A stretch of 28,625 bases of DNA, taken from contig JAKBBA010000043.1 in the NCBI GenBank assembly GCA_021808665.1, forward strand, positions 1 through 28,625, in the 5' to 3' direction. The translations under genes and the position numbers were made by a program. Numbering within the stretch: position 1 is the first letter of the stretch; each line of letters begins with the position of its first letter. The notes under the pieces are model-generated. The model was not told the DNA's origin. It did not search any database and saw only the letters and a list, made by a program, of their open reading frames with translations. The stretch comes from Actinomycetes bacterium. GTDB lineage: Bacteria; Actinomycetota; Acidimicrobiia; Acidimicrobiales; Palsa-688. Of this stretch, positions 1 to 7,042 are shown piece by piece.

Positions 1-1
1 T

Positions 2-70
2 CGCATCTTGCATCCCTATCCCGAGGTGCGCTTCGACGCCAAGACCCGAGGCAGGAGCCCAGTGCGGTAG
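2..70 (+). CDS. C-terminal tail of a group II intron reverse transcriptase/maturase (partial)
   Basis: An open frame enters from the left edge and stops at TAG 68-70. It encodes 22 residues containing HPYPEVRF and ending TRGRSPVR. From memory, an HPYP-x-x-RF stretch followed by a basic TRGRS tail occurs at the C terminus of bacterial group II intron-encoded proteins. Such proteins act as reverse transcriptase and maturase for splicing and retrohoming. The last codons overlap the start of the domain V RNA motif at 55-87, an arrangement I recall for some bacterial intron classes. Only the tail is in the window, so no catalytic domain can be seen. The assignment rests mainly on its position immediately before and inside domain V. 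Confidence 0.5.
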   Translation, partial: RILHPYPEVRFDAKTRGRSPVR

Positions 71-127
71 TTCCGCACGCTGGGATCTGTGCGGGGGGCC
101 GCCCAAAAGGGCGGTCCCTACCGCAAT
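55..127 (+). ncRNA. Group II intron 3' end: domains V and VI
   Basis: Positions 55-87 match the plan of group II domain V. There is a GAGC start with the catalytic AGC, a lower stem pairing GAGCCCAG with CTGGGATC (one G-A mismatch), a bulge CG at 78-79, and an upper stem TGCGG/CCGCA closed by a short loop. Positions 88-127 form a second hairpin: GCGG-rich strand, GGGCCGCCC-AAAA-GGGCGGTCC core, then CCTACCGCAAT with an unpaired A typical of the domain VI branch point. Known bacterial introns end in AY after a CTACCGC-like strand, which puts the 3' splice junction near 127/128. Directly after this the IS3 transposase reading frame begins mid-protein. The 5' part of the intron lies outside the window. 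Confidence 0.75.
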
Positions 128-131
128 CGGA

Positions 132-1007
132 GTGCTTTCCCAGCACGACATTCCGATCGCCCCGAGCACCTATCACGCCAAAAAGCTCTGCCCGGTGAGC
201 GACGCAGAATGGGATGACGCGCACCTCGCCAACGTGTTGCTCGATTTATGGCGGCGTAACTGGGGTGTCTATGGGATCGATAAGTGCTGGACCATGATGC
301 AACGAGCAGGCCACGACGTCGGCCGGGACCACACCGCCCGGCTGATGGGTATCGTAGGTGTCTCCGGGGCCGTTAGAGGCCATCACAGCACTGTCACGAC
401 CCGCCGGGGCGAGCTGGCCAGCCGTCGCCCCGACCTCATCGGCAGGGCGTGGGCCACTCCCGACCGCCCCGACCAATGGTGGGTCGCCGATTTTACCTAC
501 GTGTGGACATTGGCCGGCTTTGTGTATGTCAGCTTCGTCACCGACGTCTATTCCAGACGGATACTGGGATGGCGGGTATCCACCTCGAAAGCTACACCAT
601 TGGTCACCGCCGCACTGGACCAGGCATTGTTCACTCGCAGACGCCACAACGCGAAGTTCACATCGAAAGGATTAGTGTTCCATTCCGACGCGGGTTCTCA
701 ATATACCGCTATTGCGTTCACCGAGGCACTCGCCGACGCCGGCATTGCACCCTCGATCGGCACCGTTGGCGACGCCCTGGATAACGCGTTGATGGAATCT
801 ACCATCGGCCTGTACAAGACCGAACTCATCGACCGCCATCCCCGCTCATGGTCGGGGGCTGGCGAGGTCGAACGCGACACCGCCAGCTGGGTGCACTGGT
901 TCAACACCGGCCGGCTCCACACCTCGATCGGCAAGCTGACCCCCGTCGAGTACGAGAACCTGTACGGTCAGGGCCTGCAAGCCTCCCCAACCGGGGTCGC
1001 TGTGTGA
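132..1007 (+). pseudogene. IS3-family transposase OrfB (DDE integrase core), 5' end displaced by intron
   Basis: This is the catalytic half of an IS3 transposase, normally made as an OrfAB fusion by -1 frameshifting; it cuts and joins the element ends. The rve integrase core is complete: WVADFTY gives the first Asp (D120), FHSDAGSQY the second (D186), and DNALMES the Glu (E222). The usual RLHTSIG-x-LTPVEYE tail follows. Residues 1-80 are the HTH_21-like N-terminal region, beginning in the LSQHDIPIAPSTY motif. In family members about 20 more residues precede this motif, so GTG 132 is an arbitrary in-frame codon, not the native start. The missing N terminus should lie upstream of the intron. 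If the intron still splices, the gene could be functional; otherwise it is broken. Confidence 0.85.
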
Positions 1008-1040
1008 CAACCCAGCCTCCGACAAACCCAGGGTGGTTCA

Positions 1041-1350
1041 TTCGCCCCATAAACGACAAGCCACCGACCCAAACCTGCTGGCCAGCAACCCAGAGCTCTT
1101 TGGGCTCGCCGGGGTGGCGAGAATTCGATTCAGCGAATTCTCGCATCAGCGGCTTGTGCGTATGCAAAGCGGCGCGAAAAACGACGGTACTTGGTGGCGG
1201 GGGCTTTGCTAGCTCCTCTACCGGACGCCTCTTTGCCGCACCGCCTCCATCGGCTTTTGCCGCGTCGCTCCAGCGGTGGCCTCCCCGTGGGTCGATGCGT
1301 TCGCTCGACCCTACAGCGGCGTCGGCTCGTCAAGGCAACTCACTGGTGCA
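1041..1350 (+). repeat. Dispersed structured repeat, copy C (right portion only)
   Basis: From TTCGCCCCATAAACGACAAG onward this matches copy A at 11364 and, less closely, copy B at 14055. Shared blocks are AAGCCaCCGACC, GGCCAG...CAGCGGCTT, TGCGTATGCA, GCGCGAAAAACG (also in B) and TACTTGGTGGCGGGGGC (also in A). About 60 extra bases (roughly 1085-1145) interrupt the GGTCAG arm of the central hairpin in this copy. The left half is absent because the IS3 element abuts at 1040. The right boundary is unclear; ACTCAC near 1340 may correspond to the CTACTCAA end of copy A. I see no coding sequence between 1008 and 1385. Confidence 0.65.
1117..1144. other. Strong hairpin inserted in repeat copy C
   Basis: Two 11-base arms, GCGAGAATTCG and CGAATTCTCGC, are perfectly complementary around a 6-base loop. 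No T-run follows, so a classical intrinsic terminator is not supported. The hairpin lies in the extra segment that distinguishes copy C from copies A and B. Confidence 0.7.
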
Positions 1351-1385
1351 CGCGGGCTTGCATGGTTCGGTTTGCGACGTGGGGA

Positions 1386-2063
1386 TCAGTGGGCGCCGTA
1401 GGCGGCTAGGAACACCTGCACGCTTTGCTCGACGTGTCGATTCAGCGTTGAGCGGCCGGGGATTGAGCTGTCGCCAAGCAGCATCGCTCGGTTGACTGGC
1501 TCGGCCATCACCAGCCAGTTGAAATGGGAGGCCGCCACTGCGGGGTCGTCGAGTGCGAGCAGGCGCCGCTCGGCGAGTAGCTCGAAGCTCGCCGCTAGTT
1601 GGGACATGGCGCGTTTTGGGCCGCTCTCGTACAGCGCCCTGGCCAGGTCAGGGAAGCGGGCCACCTCGCCGATCACGAGCCGGCGCAACTGCATCAGGCG
1701 AGGAGTCAACACCACGGTGAGCTGAGTGAGTGCGTAGTCGCGCAGGTAGCTTCTTACGTCATCGTCGCCGCGGACCTCAGACGACATGGTGACATCGACG
1801 GCGTCCGCCGCCCGCGTCGTCATGGTCGTGACCAACTCGACGAAGAGCGCCTCTTTGCTCCCGAAGTGCTTGTAGACCGTCTGCTTGGAGACGTGGGAGC
1901 GGGCGGCGACCTCATCCATGCTCGTCCCGAGGTATCCGTCGCGCAGGAAGATCGTCTCTGCGGCATCCAGAATCGCCTGGTGCTTGCGCAAGGACGTGCG
2001 CGGCGGGAGGGGCGTCGTCGTCATGGTGGCTGTTGTTGCTCGCTTCTGGCTCGGATGAGGCAT
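1386..2063 (-). CDS. TetR/AcrR family transcriptional repressor
   Basis: A ligand-responsive DNA-binding repressor. The N-terminal TetR HTH is clear (KHQAILDAAETIFLRDGY, then TSMDEVAARS, VSKQTVYKHF, GSKEALF). The C-terminal ligand domain resembles the AefR-like TetR_C group (EVARFPDLARALYESGP; HFNWLVMAEPVNRAMLLG). I chose ATG 2063 (225 aa); TTG 2090 and ATG 2024 are alternatives, and 2024 leaves a more usual 14-residue lead to the HTH but lacks a visible ribosome site. The gene is divergent from a VOC protein. The 94-base gap holds a perfect 15-bp palindrome (2123-2137), so autoregulation plus control of the VOC gene is the likely circuit. Confidence 0.9.
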   Translation of the reverse strand: MPHPSQKRATTATMTTTPLPPRTSLRKHQAILDAAETIFLRDGYLGTSMDEVAARSHVSKQTVYKHFGSKEALFVELVTTMTTRAADAVDVTMSSEVRGDDDVRSYLRDYALTQLTVVLTPRLMQLRRLVIGEVARFPDLARALYESGPKRAMSQLAASFELLAERRLLALDDPAVAASHFNWLVMAEPVNRAMLLGDSSIPGRSTLNRHVEQSVQVFLAAYGAH

Positions 2064-2122
2064 CGTGTGGGTCTCTTGCGGGTCTTGCAACTCAGTCTTG
2101 CGCAGGTTACCTTCAGATAAGT

Positions 2123-2137
2123 ACTAGACGGTCTAGT
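2123..2137. promoter_or_regulatory. Probable TetR operator in the divergent TetR/VOC intergenic region
   Basis: ACTAGAC-G-GTCTAGT is a perfect palindrome with 7-base arms around one central base. It lies 60 bases upstream of the TetR ATG and 20 bases upstream of the VOC GTG. TAGAC-n-GTCTA dyads are a recurring TetR-family operator type. A single dimer site between divergent genes would repress both. Confidence 0.75.
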
Positions 2138-2157
2138 TTGGAAGAGGAGGAGAGGAA

Positions 2158-2523
2158 GTGCACTTGCAATTTGCAGAGCTGCCCGTGTTCGATCAGGACC
2201 GGGCGGTCACCTTCTACGCCAAGCACTTGGGCTGCGCTGTGCGCGCTGACACCCCTATGGGCAACGACAGCTGGCGGTGGGTGGAGTTGGCCTTCCCCGG
2301 CGCGGACACCGCCCTGCACTTCGTCCGTCGCGACGACGACGCGCCTTCGACCGGGCCGGTTCTGGTGCTGGTCACCGATGACCTCGAGACTACCGTTGAG
2401 GTGCTGCGCGACAGGGGTGTTCTGATCCTCGCCGAGCCGGTAGAGTCGCCGTTCCAGCCCGGCCACATCGTCGCTGCCTTCCAAGACAGCGAGGGCAACC
2501 AGATGATGCTGGTCAGCCGATGA
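2158..2523 (+). CDS. VOC superfamily (glyoxalase/bleomycin-resistance fold) protein
   Basis: A single-domain 121-residue vicinal-oxygen-chelate protein. It begins at GTG 2158 behind a very purine-rich ribosome site (GGAGGAGAGGAA). The beta-alpha-beta-beta-beta pattern is visible twice: FAELPVFDQDRAVTFYAKHLGC at the start, and VLVLVTDDLETTVEVLRDRGV then AAFQDSEGNQMMLVSR at the end. DxEGN near the C terminus is typical of the family. Members act as metal-dependent lyases or dioxygenases or sequester drugs; the substrate cannot be read here. The adjacent divergent TetR and shared operator suggest induction by a small molecule that the protein binds or transforms. Confidence 0.85.
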   Translation: MHLQFAELPVFDQDRAVTFYAKHLGCAVRADTPMGNDSWRWVELAFPGADTALHFVRRDDDAPSTGPVLVLVTDDLETTVEVLRDRGVLILAEPVESPFQPGHIVAAFQDSEGNQMMLVSR

Positions 2524-2578
2524 CCACCGACAAACCACGGGAGCAGTCGAGCATCAGACGGGCATCGGGCAGAACCCT

Positions 2579-3223
2579 GTGAGGTCGCAAGGAACCCTCT
2601 GGGCGCTGGCGCACGTCGAACGGACTGCGCTTGCCGAAGACCTGTCGGGCCTCAACGCCGAGCAGTGGCGGCACGGCACCCTGTGCGGGCAGTGGGATGT
2701 CGAGGAGGTCGTCGCCCACCTCACCGCCGCGGCAAGCCTGAACCAGTGGCGGTGGGTGCGCAGCATGCTCGGCGCGCGTTTCCGTGCCGACGTGCACAAC
2801 CAGCGCCGGATGGTCGAGCATCAGGGCAGCACGCCGGTTGTGACGCTCGATCGGTTCAACGCCATCCTCGACAGCACCACCGCCCCCTCCGGACACACCG
2901 CGGCCTACCTTGGCGAGGTCGTCGTGCACGCTCAAGACATCCGTCAGCCGCTCGGACTACCCCGGACGCCGGACATCGACGCGCTCACGCCCGTGGCTGA
3001 GTTCTTCGCGCACCGCAACTTCACGGTGCCCAGCCGAACCACCATTGACGGGCTACAGCTGCATGCAGACGACGGGCCCTTTGCCACCGGCACCGGACCG
3101 CTCGTCACCGGATCGACCCTCGCACTACTGATGAGCATGGCTGGCCGCGCCCCCTACGTCGACCAACTCGACGGCCCCGGAGTGCCGACTCTGCGGGCAC
3201 GGGTGAACAGCACTGCATCGTGA
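2579..3223 (+). CDS. Maleylpyruvate isomerase-like / mycothiol-dependent MDMPI-fold enzyme (TIGR03083 type)
   Basis: A DinB-like four-helix metalloenzyme of the actinobacterial MDMPI group (TIGR03083-type), which use mycothiol as cofactor. Visible motifs are LAEDLSGLNAEQW, LCGQWDVEEVVAHL (H47) and LGEVVVHAQDIRQPLG (H117, D120); the two His and an acidic residue are the usual metal ligands. The C-terminal part (TGPLVTGSTLALLMSMAGR) is the short mixed domain typical of the family. GTG 2579 overlaps the stop of a 20-codon frame that itself starts inside the VOC stop codon (ATGA at 2520), so translation may be coupled to the VOC gene. The ribosome site is weak. The reaction is unknown; thiol transfer or isomerisation is family-level inference. 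Confidence 0.8.
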   Translation: MRSQGTLWALAHVERTALAEDLSGLNAEQWRHGTLCGQWDVEEVVAHLTAAASLNQWRWVRSMLGARFRADVHNQRRMVEHQGSTPVVTLDRFNAILDSTTAPSGHTAAYLGEVVVHAQDIRQPLGLPRTPDIDALTPVAEFFAHRNFTVPSRTTIDGLQLHADDGPFATGTGPLVTGSTLALLMSMAGRAPYVDQLDGPGVPTLRARVNSTAS

Positions 3224-3472
3224 ACCGCGACGCCCTACAACTCACTCCACCACGACGTGAACGGGATCACCTACTCGGCGCAACCACCGACTCAGGCGGA
3301 GCGCGAGTTCTTTCACTCGGGGGCGCCCGAAACGCGAACCGGCTGCGGAACGGCCTTCGAGGGCTCGCGCTCGACCATCTGTGCGAGCCGCAGGGGATCC
3401 TCGTTCCGGGCATCCGCCCGGTGGCGAGGTCCTGCTGGACGACCGGCATGATCGTGCTGGAAGGATTGTGGT

Positions 3473-4048
3473 GTGCGCTCTCCACAAACACTCAGCGAGG
3501 CCGACCGGAGGACCGTCGCCGCGTGGGCGGCCGATTGCGCAGATCACGTACTGGAGATCTTCGAGGCAACCGCTCCAAGCGACAGTCGTCCTCGTGATCT
3601 CATCGCCCGGGCTCGGGCCTTCTCACGCGGTGAGCTTGACGTCGCTGAGGGAATCCGCCGCCGCTTCTCAGGTGGCGTTCCGGCAAGCGGGGTACGCGCT
3701 CCGGCAGCCGCGGCAGCCGCTCGGGCGGCCGGACAGGCCGCTGGCGTCTGCCATATGGGCGCCCATGCGCTCGGCGCCGCCGCGTATGCCGCGAACGCCG
3801 CTGGTCTCGCCGTACCAGACCGGGCCGACGCCATAGCGGAGGAGGTCCGCTGGCAGCTTGACCACGCGTCAGCGGCGGTCAGGGCCGCTCTACGACTGCT
3901 GCCGCCCGTGGGTGATAACGCAGCCGGCCCACTCGGCCCCGGGCTCCTCTCGTCGGGTCTCATCGGCGAGATCGTCCATGATCTTCAGGTAAGCCTGGCG
4001 GACTCCGATCACGACCCCATGGCGAGGTCACATCATCGGTCGCGCTAG
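3473..4048 (+). CDS. Imm-5-like 'putative immunity protein'
   Basis: A 191-residue, Ala-rich helical protein starting at GTG 3473 with AAGGA upstream. It shows the pattern I associate with proteins annotated as putative immunity protein (Imm-5 type): an opening LSEADRRTVAAWAADCADHVLEIFEA, then RPRDLIARARAFSRGELDV, then an Ala-rich stretch containing AAGVCHMGAHALGAAAYAANAA. The family name comes from polymorphic-toxin prediction; many members stand alone with no toxin, and no toxin gene is seen here. The last 40 residues diverge and may be lineage-specific. The preceding 250 bases (3224-3472) hold no gene I recognise. Confidence 0.6.
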   Translation: MRSPQTLSEADRRTVAAWAADCADHVLEIFEATAPSDSRPRDLIARARAFSRGELDVAEGIRRRFSGGVPASGVRAPAAAAAARAAGQAAGVCHMGAHALGAAAYAANAAGLAVPDRADAIAEEVRWQLDHASAAVRAALRLLPPVGDNAAGPLGPGLLSSGLIGEIVHDLQVSLADSDHDPMARSHHRSR

Positions 4049-4118
4049 CGGATCGGCTTGCGGACCGGAACTGGGTCGCCCGCTGCGACGACCCCCAAGA
4101 CAGTGCCACGACGTCCTC

Positions 4119-4372
4119 ATGCTGACCGAAGTGCTGTTCGCAAGGCGTTCGGGTGCGCGCGCTTGCGCCGGCCATGGAGCTGTATGGCCGCCTGTTCGGC
4201 CGGCCGGCTGACATCGTCCCGAACGAGAACGAGGTCATGAGGCGCGTGGTCGCTGGCGGGTGGCTCTATGTGGTCGAGGAGCTGGGACGAGCTTGATCAC
4301 GATCGCTGTGACGAACCTGGATTTGGCTGTGTCCGACATCCTGCACCTGGGAGGCGATCGTGGCGTGAGACC
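4119..4372 (+). pseudogene. Decayed VOC/glyoxalase gene with two frameshifts
   Basis: Three reading frames in a row spell one VOC protein. ATG 4119 gives MLTEVLFA. After a shift near 4145-4153 the next frame reads VRALAPAMELYGRLFGRP and on to VMRRVVAGGWLYVVEE. A second shift near 4285-4293 restores the first frame with LITIAVTNLDLAVSDI. This matches the N-terminal half of a typical ~120-residue VOC protein. The rest, through the stop at 4413-4415, is not recognisable. The gene is dead unless both shifts are sequence errors. Confidence 0.7.
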
Positions 4373-4417
4373 GCCCAGGATCAGCGCCAGTTGGGGGTCC
4401 GCCACCTGCGCTTGAGT

Positions 4418-4999
4418 TCAGGCTGCCAGGAGAGCGCGGATGGCCTCAGGGTCGACTGCGCTGCGCCCGGTGAGCCGTTCGTAGCCGGCGATGAGCGTCG
4501 CGACTCGTCGAGGACAACGGCGACGGTGGCAGCGCTGGGGTGGATCCCCTCCCCGGATGACATGCCCCAAGCTTTGCGTACCACCGGCCCGCCGGCCAAC
4601 ACCGCCAAGCGACACAGGCGGTGGAGGGCCCCCGGACGCTCCGCAAACCGATCGGTTTACGGGACGGGTCGGTACGGAAATCGAAAGGCGAGCACGGCTT
4701 GTTGTCGCCACTCCTACGCCGGACTCCGGTAATCCTGGGTCTGCACGACTGCGCAAGGGCGGATGAGCAGGGGATCTTGGCCGGGGTGTGGTGTCAGGCC
4801 GGCCGATTGTCGGGAGAGGGCACTCTTTCGGCGGCGGGGACGATGGTGTTGTTGGGGGCCTCGATTGCCAGGGGGCCGCCGGGGATGGGCACGAACCAGA
4901 CGTGGAGCATGGGTGGCGCGCGCCGGTTGCGGCGCGTTTGGGCCAGCCCACGACGATGTCCAGTTTGGCCGTGTTCGTTTGCGGGACCGCCACGGTCAC
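4418..4999 (-). pseudogene. Remnant of an unidentified gene, several frameshifts
   Basis: The minus strand carries coding-like pieces in different frames. From the high-coordinate side: NTAKLDIVVGWPKR, then in another frame PPMLHVWFVPIPGGPLAIEA, and near the low end GGPVVRKAWGMSSGEGIHPS followed after a shift by VATLIAGYERLTGRSAV and a stop at 4418-4420. Each piece has the composition of real protein, but none is long. The high end runs into the 3' end of the sigma factor gene. I do not recognise the family. These may be one or two broken genes. Confidence 0.4.
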
Positions 5000-6222
5000 G
5001 GCGACGAGCGCAGCCGGCGGGTGATCAGCTCCTGTTCGCCACGGTTGGCCGTCAGCGCCAGGGCGACCCGGTCGGCCGCCTCAGCCTCGCGGTCCCGTCC
5101 TACCCGGCGCAGCAGCGCGGCCCGGGTGGCGTGGTAGGGATGGTACCGGTCGAGCACCGCCGCCAGCGCTTCGACCTCGGCCAGGGCAGGCCCCGGGCCG
5201 TCCACCTCGGCCATCACCACCGCCCGGTTTAGCGTCACCACCGGAGAGGAGTCAATGGCGGCGAGCATCGAGTACAGCACCAGCAGCTGATCCCAGTCGG
5301 TGCCCTCCCACGACGGAGCCTCGCCATGAACCGCCGCGATGGCCGCCTCCAGTTGGTAGGGCCCGATGCGACCGGCACCGGCTGCCCGCTCGATCAAGGC
5401 GCCGCCGCTGGCGATGCGGCGGCGATCCCACAGCGAGCGGTCCTGGTCGCCGAGCAGCACCAGGCGACCCTCACAGGAGAGCCGGGCCGGCCACCGGGCC
5501 AGGTGGAGCTGGATCAGGGCGAGCAGGCCGAGCGCTTCAGGCTCGTCGGGCATCCAGGCGACGAGCAGGCCGGCGAGCCACTCGGCGTCAAGGGCCAGGT
5601 CCCGGCGGACCGCCTTATCTCCGGAAGTGGCCAGGTACCCCTCGTTGAACACCAGGTAGACGACCCGCAGCACCGAGGCGAACCGGTCGAGGCGCTCCTC
5701 CGGTTCGGGAACGGCATAGGCGATGCTGGCGCCGACGATCTTCTGCTTGGCCCGGGTGAGCCGCTTGGCGAGCGTCGCCTCGGGCACCACGAACGCCCGG
5801 GCGATCTCCGCTGTGGTCAGCCCGGCCACGGCGCGCAGGGTCAGGGCGATCTGGGCGTCGGCGCCGAGCGCCGGGTGGCAGCAGGTGAAGATGAGCCGCA
5901 GCCGGTCGTCGGGCTCCCGGGTGGTCGTCTCGGGCAGGGCGGCGACGGCGGCCAGCTTGGCACGGTAGCTGGCGTCGCGCCGTAGCCGGTCTATGCCCTT
6001 GCGCCGGGCGGTCGTCAATAGCCAGGCGCCCGGCCGGTCCGGGACCCCGTCTGTGGGCCAGCGTGCCAGCGCCTCGACGACCGCATCGGCCACCATCTCT
6101 TCGGCCAGATCGAAGTCGCCGAGGAGGCGGACCAGGCTGGCGGTCAGCCGGCCCGCCTCCTCCCGGAATGCCCGGTCGAGCGCCGAGCGGGCTGACCCGA
6201 TCGGCGACCCGTCCACCGTCAC
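4996..6222 (-). CDS. Large ECF RNA polymerase sigma factor (ECF42-like, DUF6596)
   Basis: A 408-residue alternative sigma factor. Region 2 is seen in LDRAFREEAGRLTASLVRLLGDFDLAEEMVADAVVEALARWP and PGAWLLTTARRKGIDRLRR. Region 4 is seen in LIFTCCHPALGADAQIALTLRAVAGLTTAEIARAFVVPEATLAKRLTRAKQKI. About 200 further residues follow (RVVYLVFNEGY; PVVTLNRAVVMAEV; YHATRAALLRR), the TPR-like extension of the ECF42 group. In that group the sigma factor is co-encoded with DGPF/YCII proteins instead of a membrane anti-sigma factor. GTG 6222 starts 5 bases after the stop of such a gene, so translation is coupled. The open frame runs further upstream, but that part lies inside the YCII gene and is low complexity. 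Confidence 0.9.
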   Translation of the reverse strand: MTVDGSPIGSARSALDRAFREEAGRLTASLVRLLGDFDLAEEMVADAVVEALARWPTDGVPDRPGAWLLTTARRKGIDRLRRDASYRAKLAAVAALPETTTREPDDRLRLIFTCCHPALGADAQIALTLRAVAGLTTAEIARAFVVPEATLAKRLTRAKQKIVGASIAYAVPEPEERLDRFASVLRVVYLVFNEGYLATSGDKAVRRDLALDAEWLAGLLVAWMPDEPEALGLLALIQLHLARWPARLSCEGRLVLLGDQDRSLWDRRRIASGGALIERAAGAGRIGPYQLEAAIAAVHGEAPSWEGTDWDQLLVLYSMLAAIDSSPVVTLNRAVVMAEVDGPGPALAEVEALAAVLDRYHPYHATRAALLRRVGRDREAEAADRVALALTANRGEQELITRRLRSSP

Positions 6223-6227
6223 GTTGC

Positions 6228-6569
6228 TCAGCGTTCGACCACGGGCCGGACCTCGACCTTGCCGTCTGGCACCGGGAAGCTCCTGGCCAGGTCGAGGGCG
6301 GCGTCGAGGTCGGCGACGTCTACGACGGCGTAGCCGCCGATCGCCTCCTTGGCCTCGAGCAGCGGCCGGTCGAGCAGAGTCGAGCGGCCGTCCTCGAGCA
6401 CCACGGTGGTCGCCGTGTGCCCCGGCTGGAGCTGATTGGCCTCCACTATCGTGCCGTCCGCCCGGAGTCGGGCGAACCACTCGCCGATCTTGGCGAACAC
6501 CTGGCCCTGCTCCACCTCGTCGCCGTCCTCCTGCCAGGCACCTCGGGTGAGCAGCAGTGCGTACTTCAT
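6228..6569 (-). CDS. YCII-related (DGPF-domain) protein
   Basis: A 113-residue protein starting at ATG 6569 behind a strong ribosome site (AAGGAGG, 6 bases spacing). It has the ferredoxin-like YCII fold: MKYALLLTRGAWQEDGDEVEQG, FAKIGEWFARLRADGTIVEANQLQP, LLEAKEAIGGYAVVDVADLDAALDLARSFPV and a final VEVRPVVER. Proteins of this kind sit beside ECF42-type sigma factors and are thought to feed a signal to them; enzymatic activity is not established. It is first in a two-gene operon with the sigma factor. Confidence 0.88.
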   Translation of the reverse strand: MKYALLLTRGAWQEDGDEVEQGQVFAKIGEWFARLRADGTIVEANQLQPGHTATTVVLEDGRSTLLDRPLLEAKEAIGGYAVVDVADLDAALDLARSFPVPDGKVEVRPVVER

Positions 6570-6962
6570 CGGTTCCCTCCTTGGGTCCGGGGTCAGTGTG
6601 CCATCACGACGAACGGCACCACCCCGAAAGGACCGCCCTGCCCGGACAATCTCGGGCCTGATCACCGCCGCCCGAGGACGCCCGCCTCGCCCCTCGTCGC
6701 CGGGCGTCCCCTCCGACGGCCCCGGCGCTTCCTCTCAGATATGAGCAAGCAAGGCCACGGACGTGCGACGGACGTCCGGCGTGGCGCTATTGAACGTACC
6801 TCCGTGCCGCAAGATCCCTCGAGCGACCCAGCGGTAGCGACTGCCGTGGGCGGCGTCGGTTATCGCCGCCAGCATCGCCCTCACCCCACTGCCCACCGTC
6901 TGCCGCCGACGGCCCACTCCAGGGACCGCCGCCGCGTTTGACCGCACGTAGCCCAGCGTCTC
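6570..6962. other. Intergenic region without a recognised gene
   Basis: About 390 bases lie between the YCII start and the promoter at 6963. A minus-strand frame at 6735-6947 contains AAITDAAHGSRYRWVARGIL, which looks protein-like but matches no family I know and has no visible ribosome site. It may be the remnant of a gene. The first bases should contain the promoter of the YCII/sigma operon, but I see no clear motif. Confidence 0.4.
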
Positions 6963-7013
6963 TTGACATCGAGACGACCAACGCTAGAGTTACAAGCAAC
7001 CGCTTGTACAAGC
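6963..7013 (+). promoter_or_regulatory. Promoter with overlapping dyad operators upstream of the ArsR/SRPBCC operon
   Basis: TTGACA (6963-6968) and TAGAGT (6985-6990) are spaced by 16 bases and form a good housekeeping promoter. Immediately downstream lie two overlapping palindromes sharing the half-site TACAAGC: TACAAGC-AACC-GCTTGTA (6991-7008) and the perfect 12-mer GCTTGTACAAGC (7002-7013). A dimeric repressor bound here would cover the transcription start. The operon's own ArsR-type regulator is the obvious candidate. Confidence 0.7.
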
Positions 7014-7042
7014 ATCTACCTGTGATTGGATGGAGAACCTGA

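Larger units (their letters stand above)
1..1040 (+). mobile_element. Right part of an IS3-family insertion sequence, interrupted on its left by a group II intron
   Basis: The segment holds the 3' exon of an IS3 orfB (from about 128) and a right terminal region. The likely right inverted repeat is 1013-1040. Read on the minus strand it begins TGAACCACCCTGGGTTTGTC, which resembles the TGAACC-GCCC-GGG type ends that I recall for IS3-family members, and it ends in the TG/CA dinucleotide expected for IS3 elements. The base after it (1041) starts sequence shared with the dispersed repeat copies at 11364 and 14055. So this IS sits inside a repeat copy, with the intron inside the IS. The left IS end and target duplication are not visible. 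Confidence 0.65.

Noticed and set aside
1117..1144. Intrinsic terminator
   Set aside because: Strong hairpin but no T-run on either side.
1180..1210. TGGTGGCGGGGGC motif as a tRNA 3' end (also at 11450)
   Set aside because: It resembles tRNA-gene downstream context, but no acceptor stem, T-arm and anticodon arm can be folded in either direction.
3257..3451. Short frames between the MDMPI-like and Imm-5-like genes
   Set aside because: Several overlapping frames of similar length with no motif; none stands out as coding.
3473..4048. Toxin-immunity locus
   Set aside because: The Imm-5-like name suggests it, but no toxin, WXG100 or secretion gene is adjacent.
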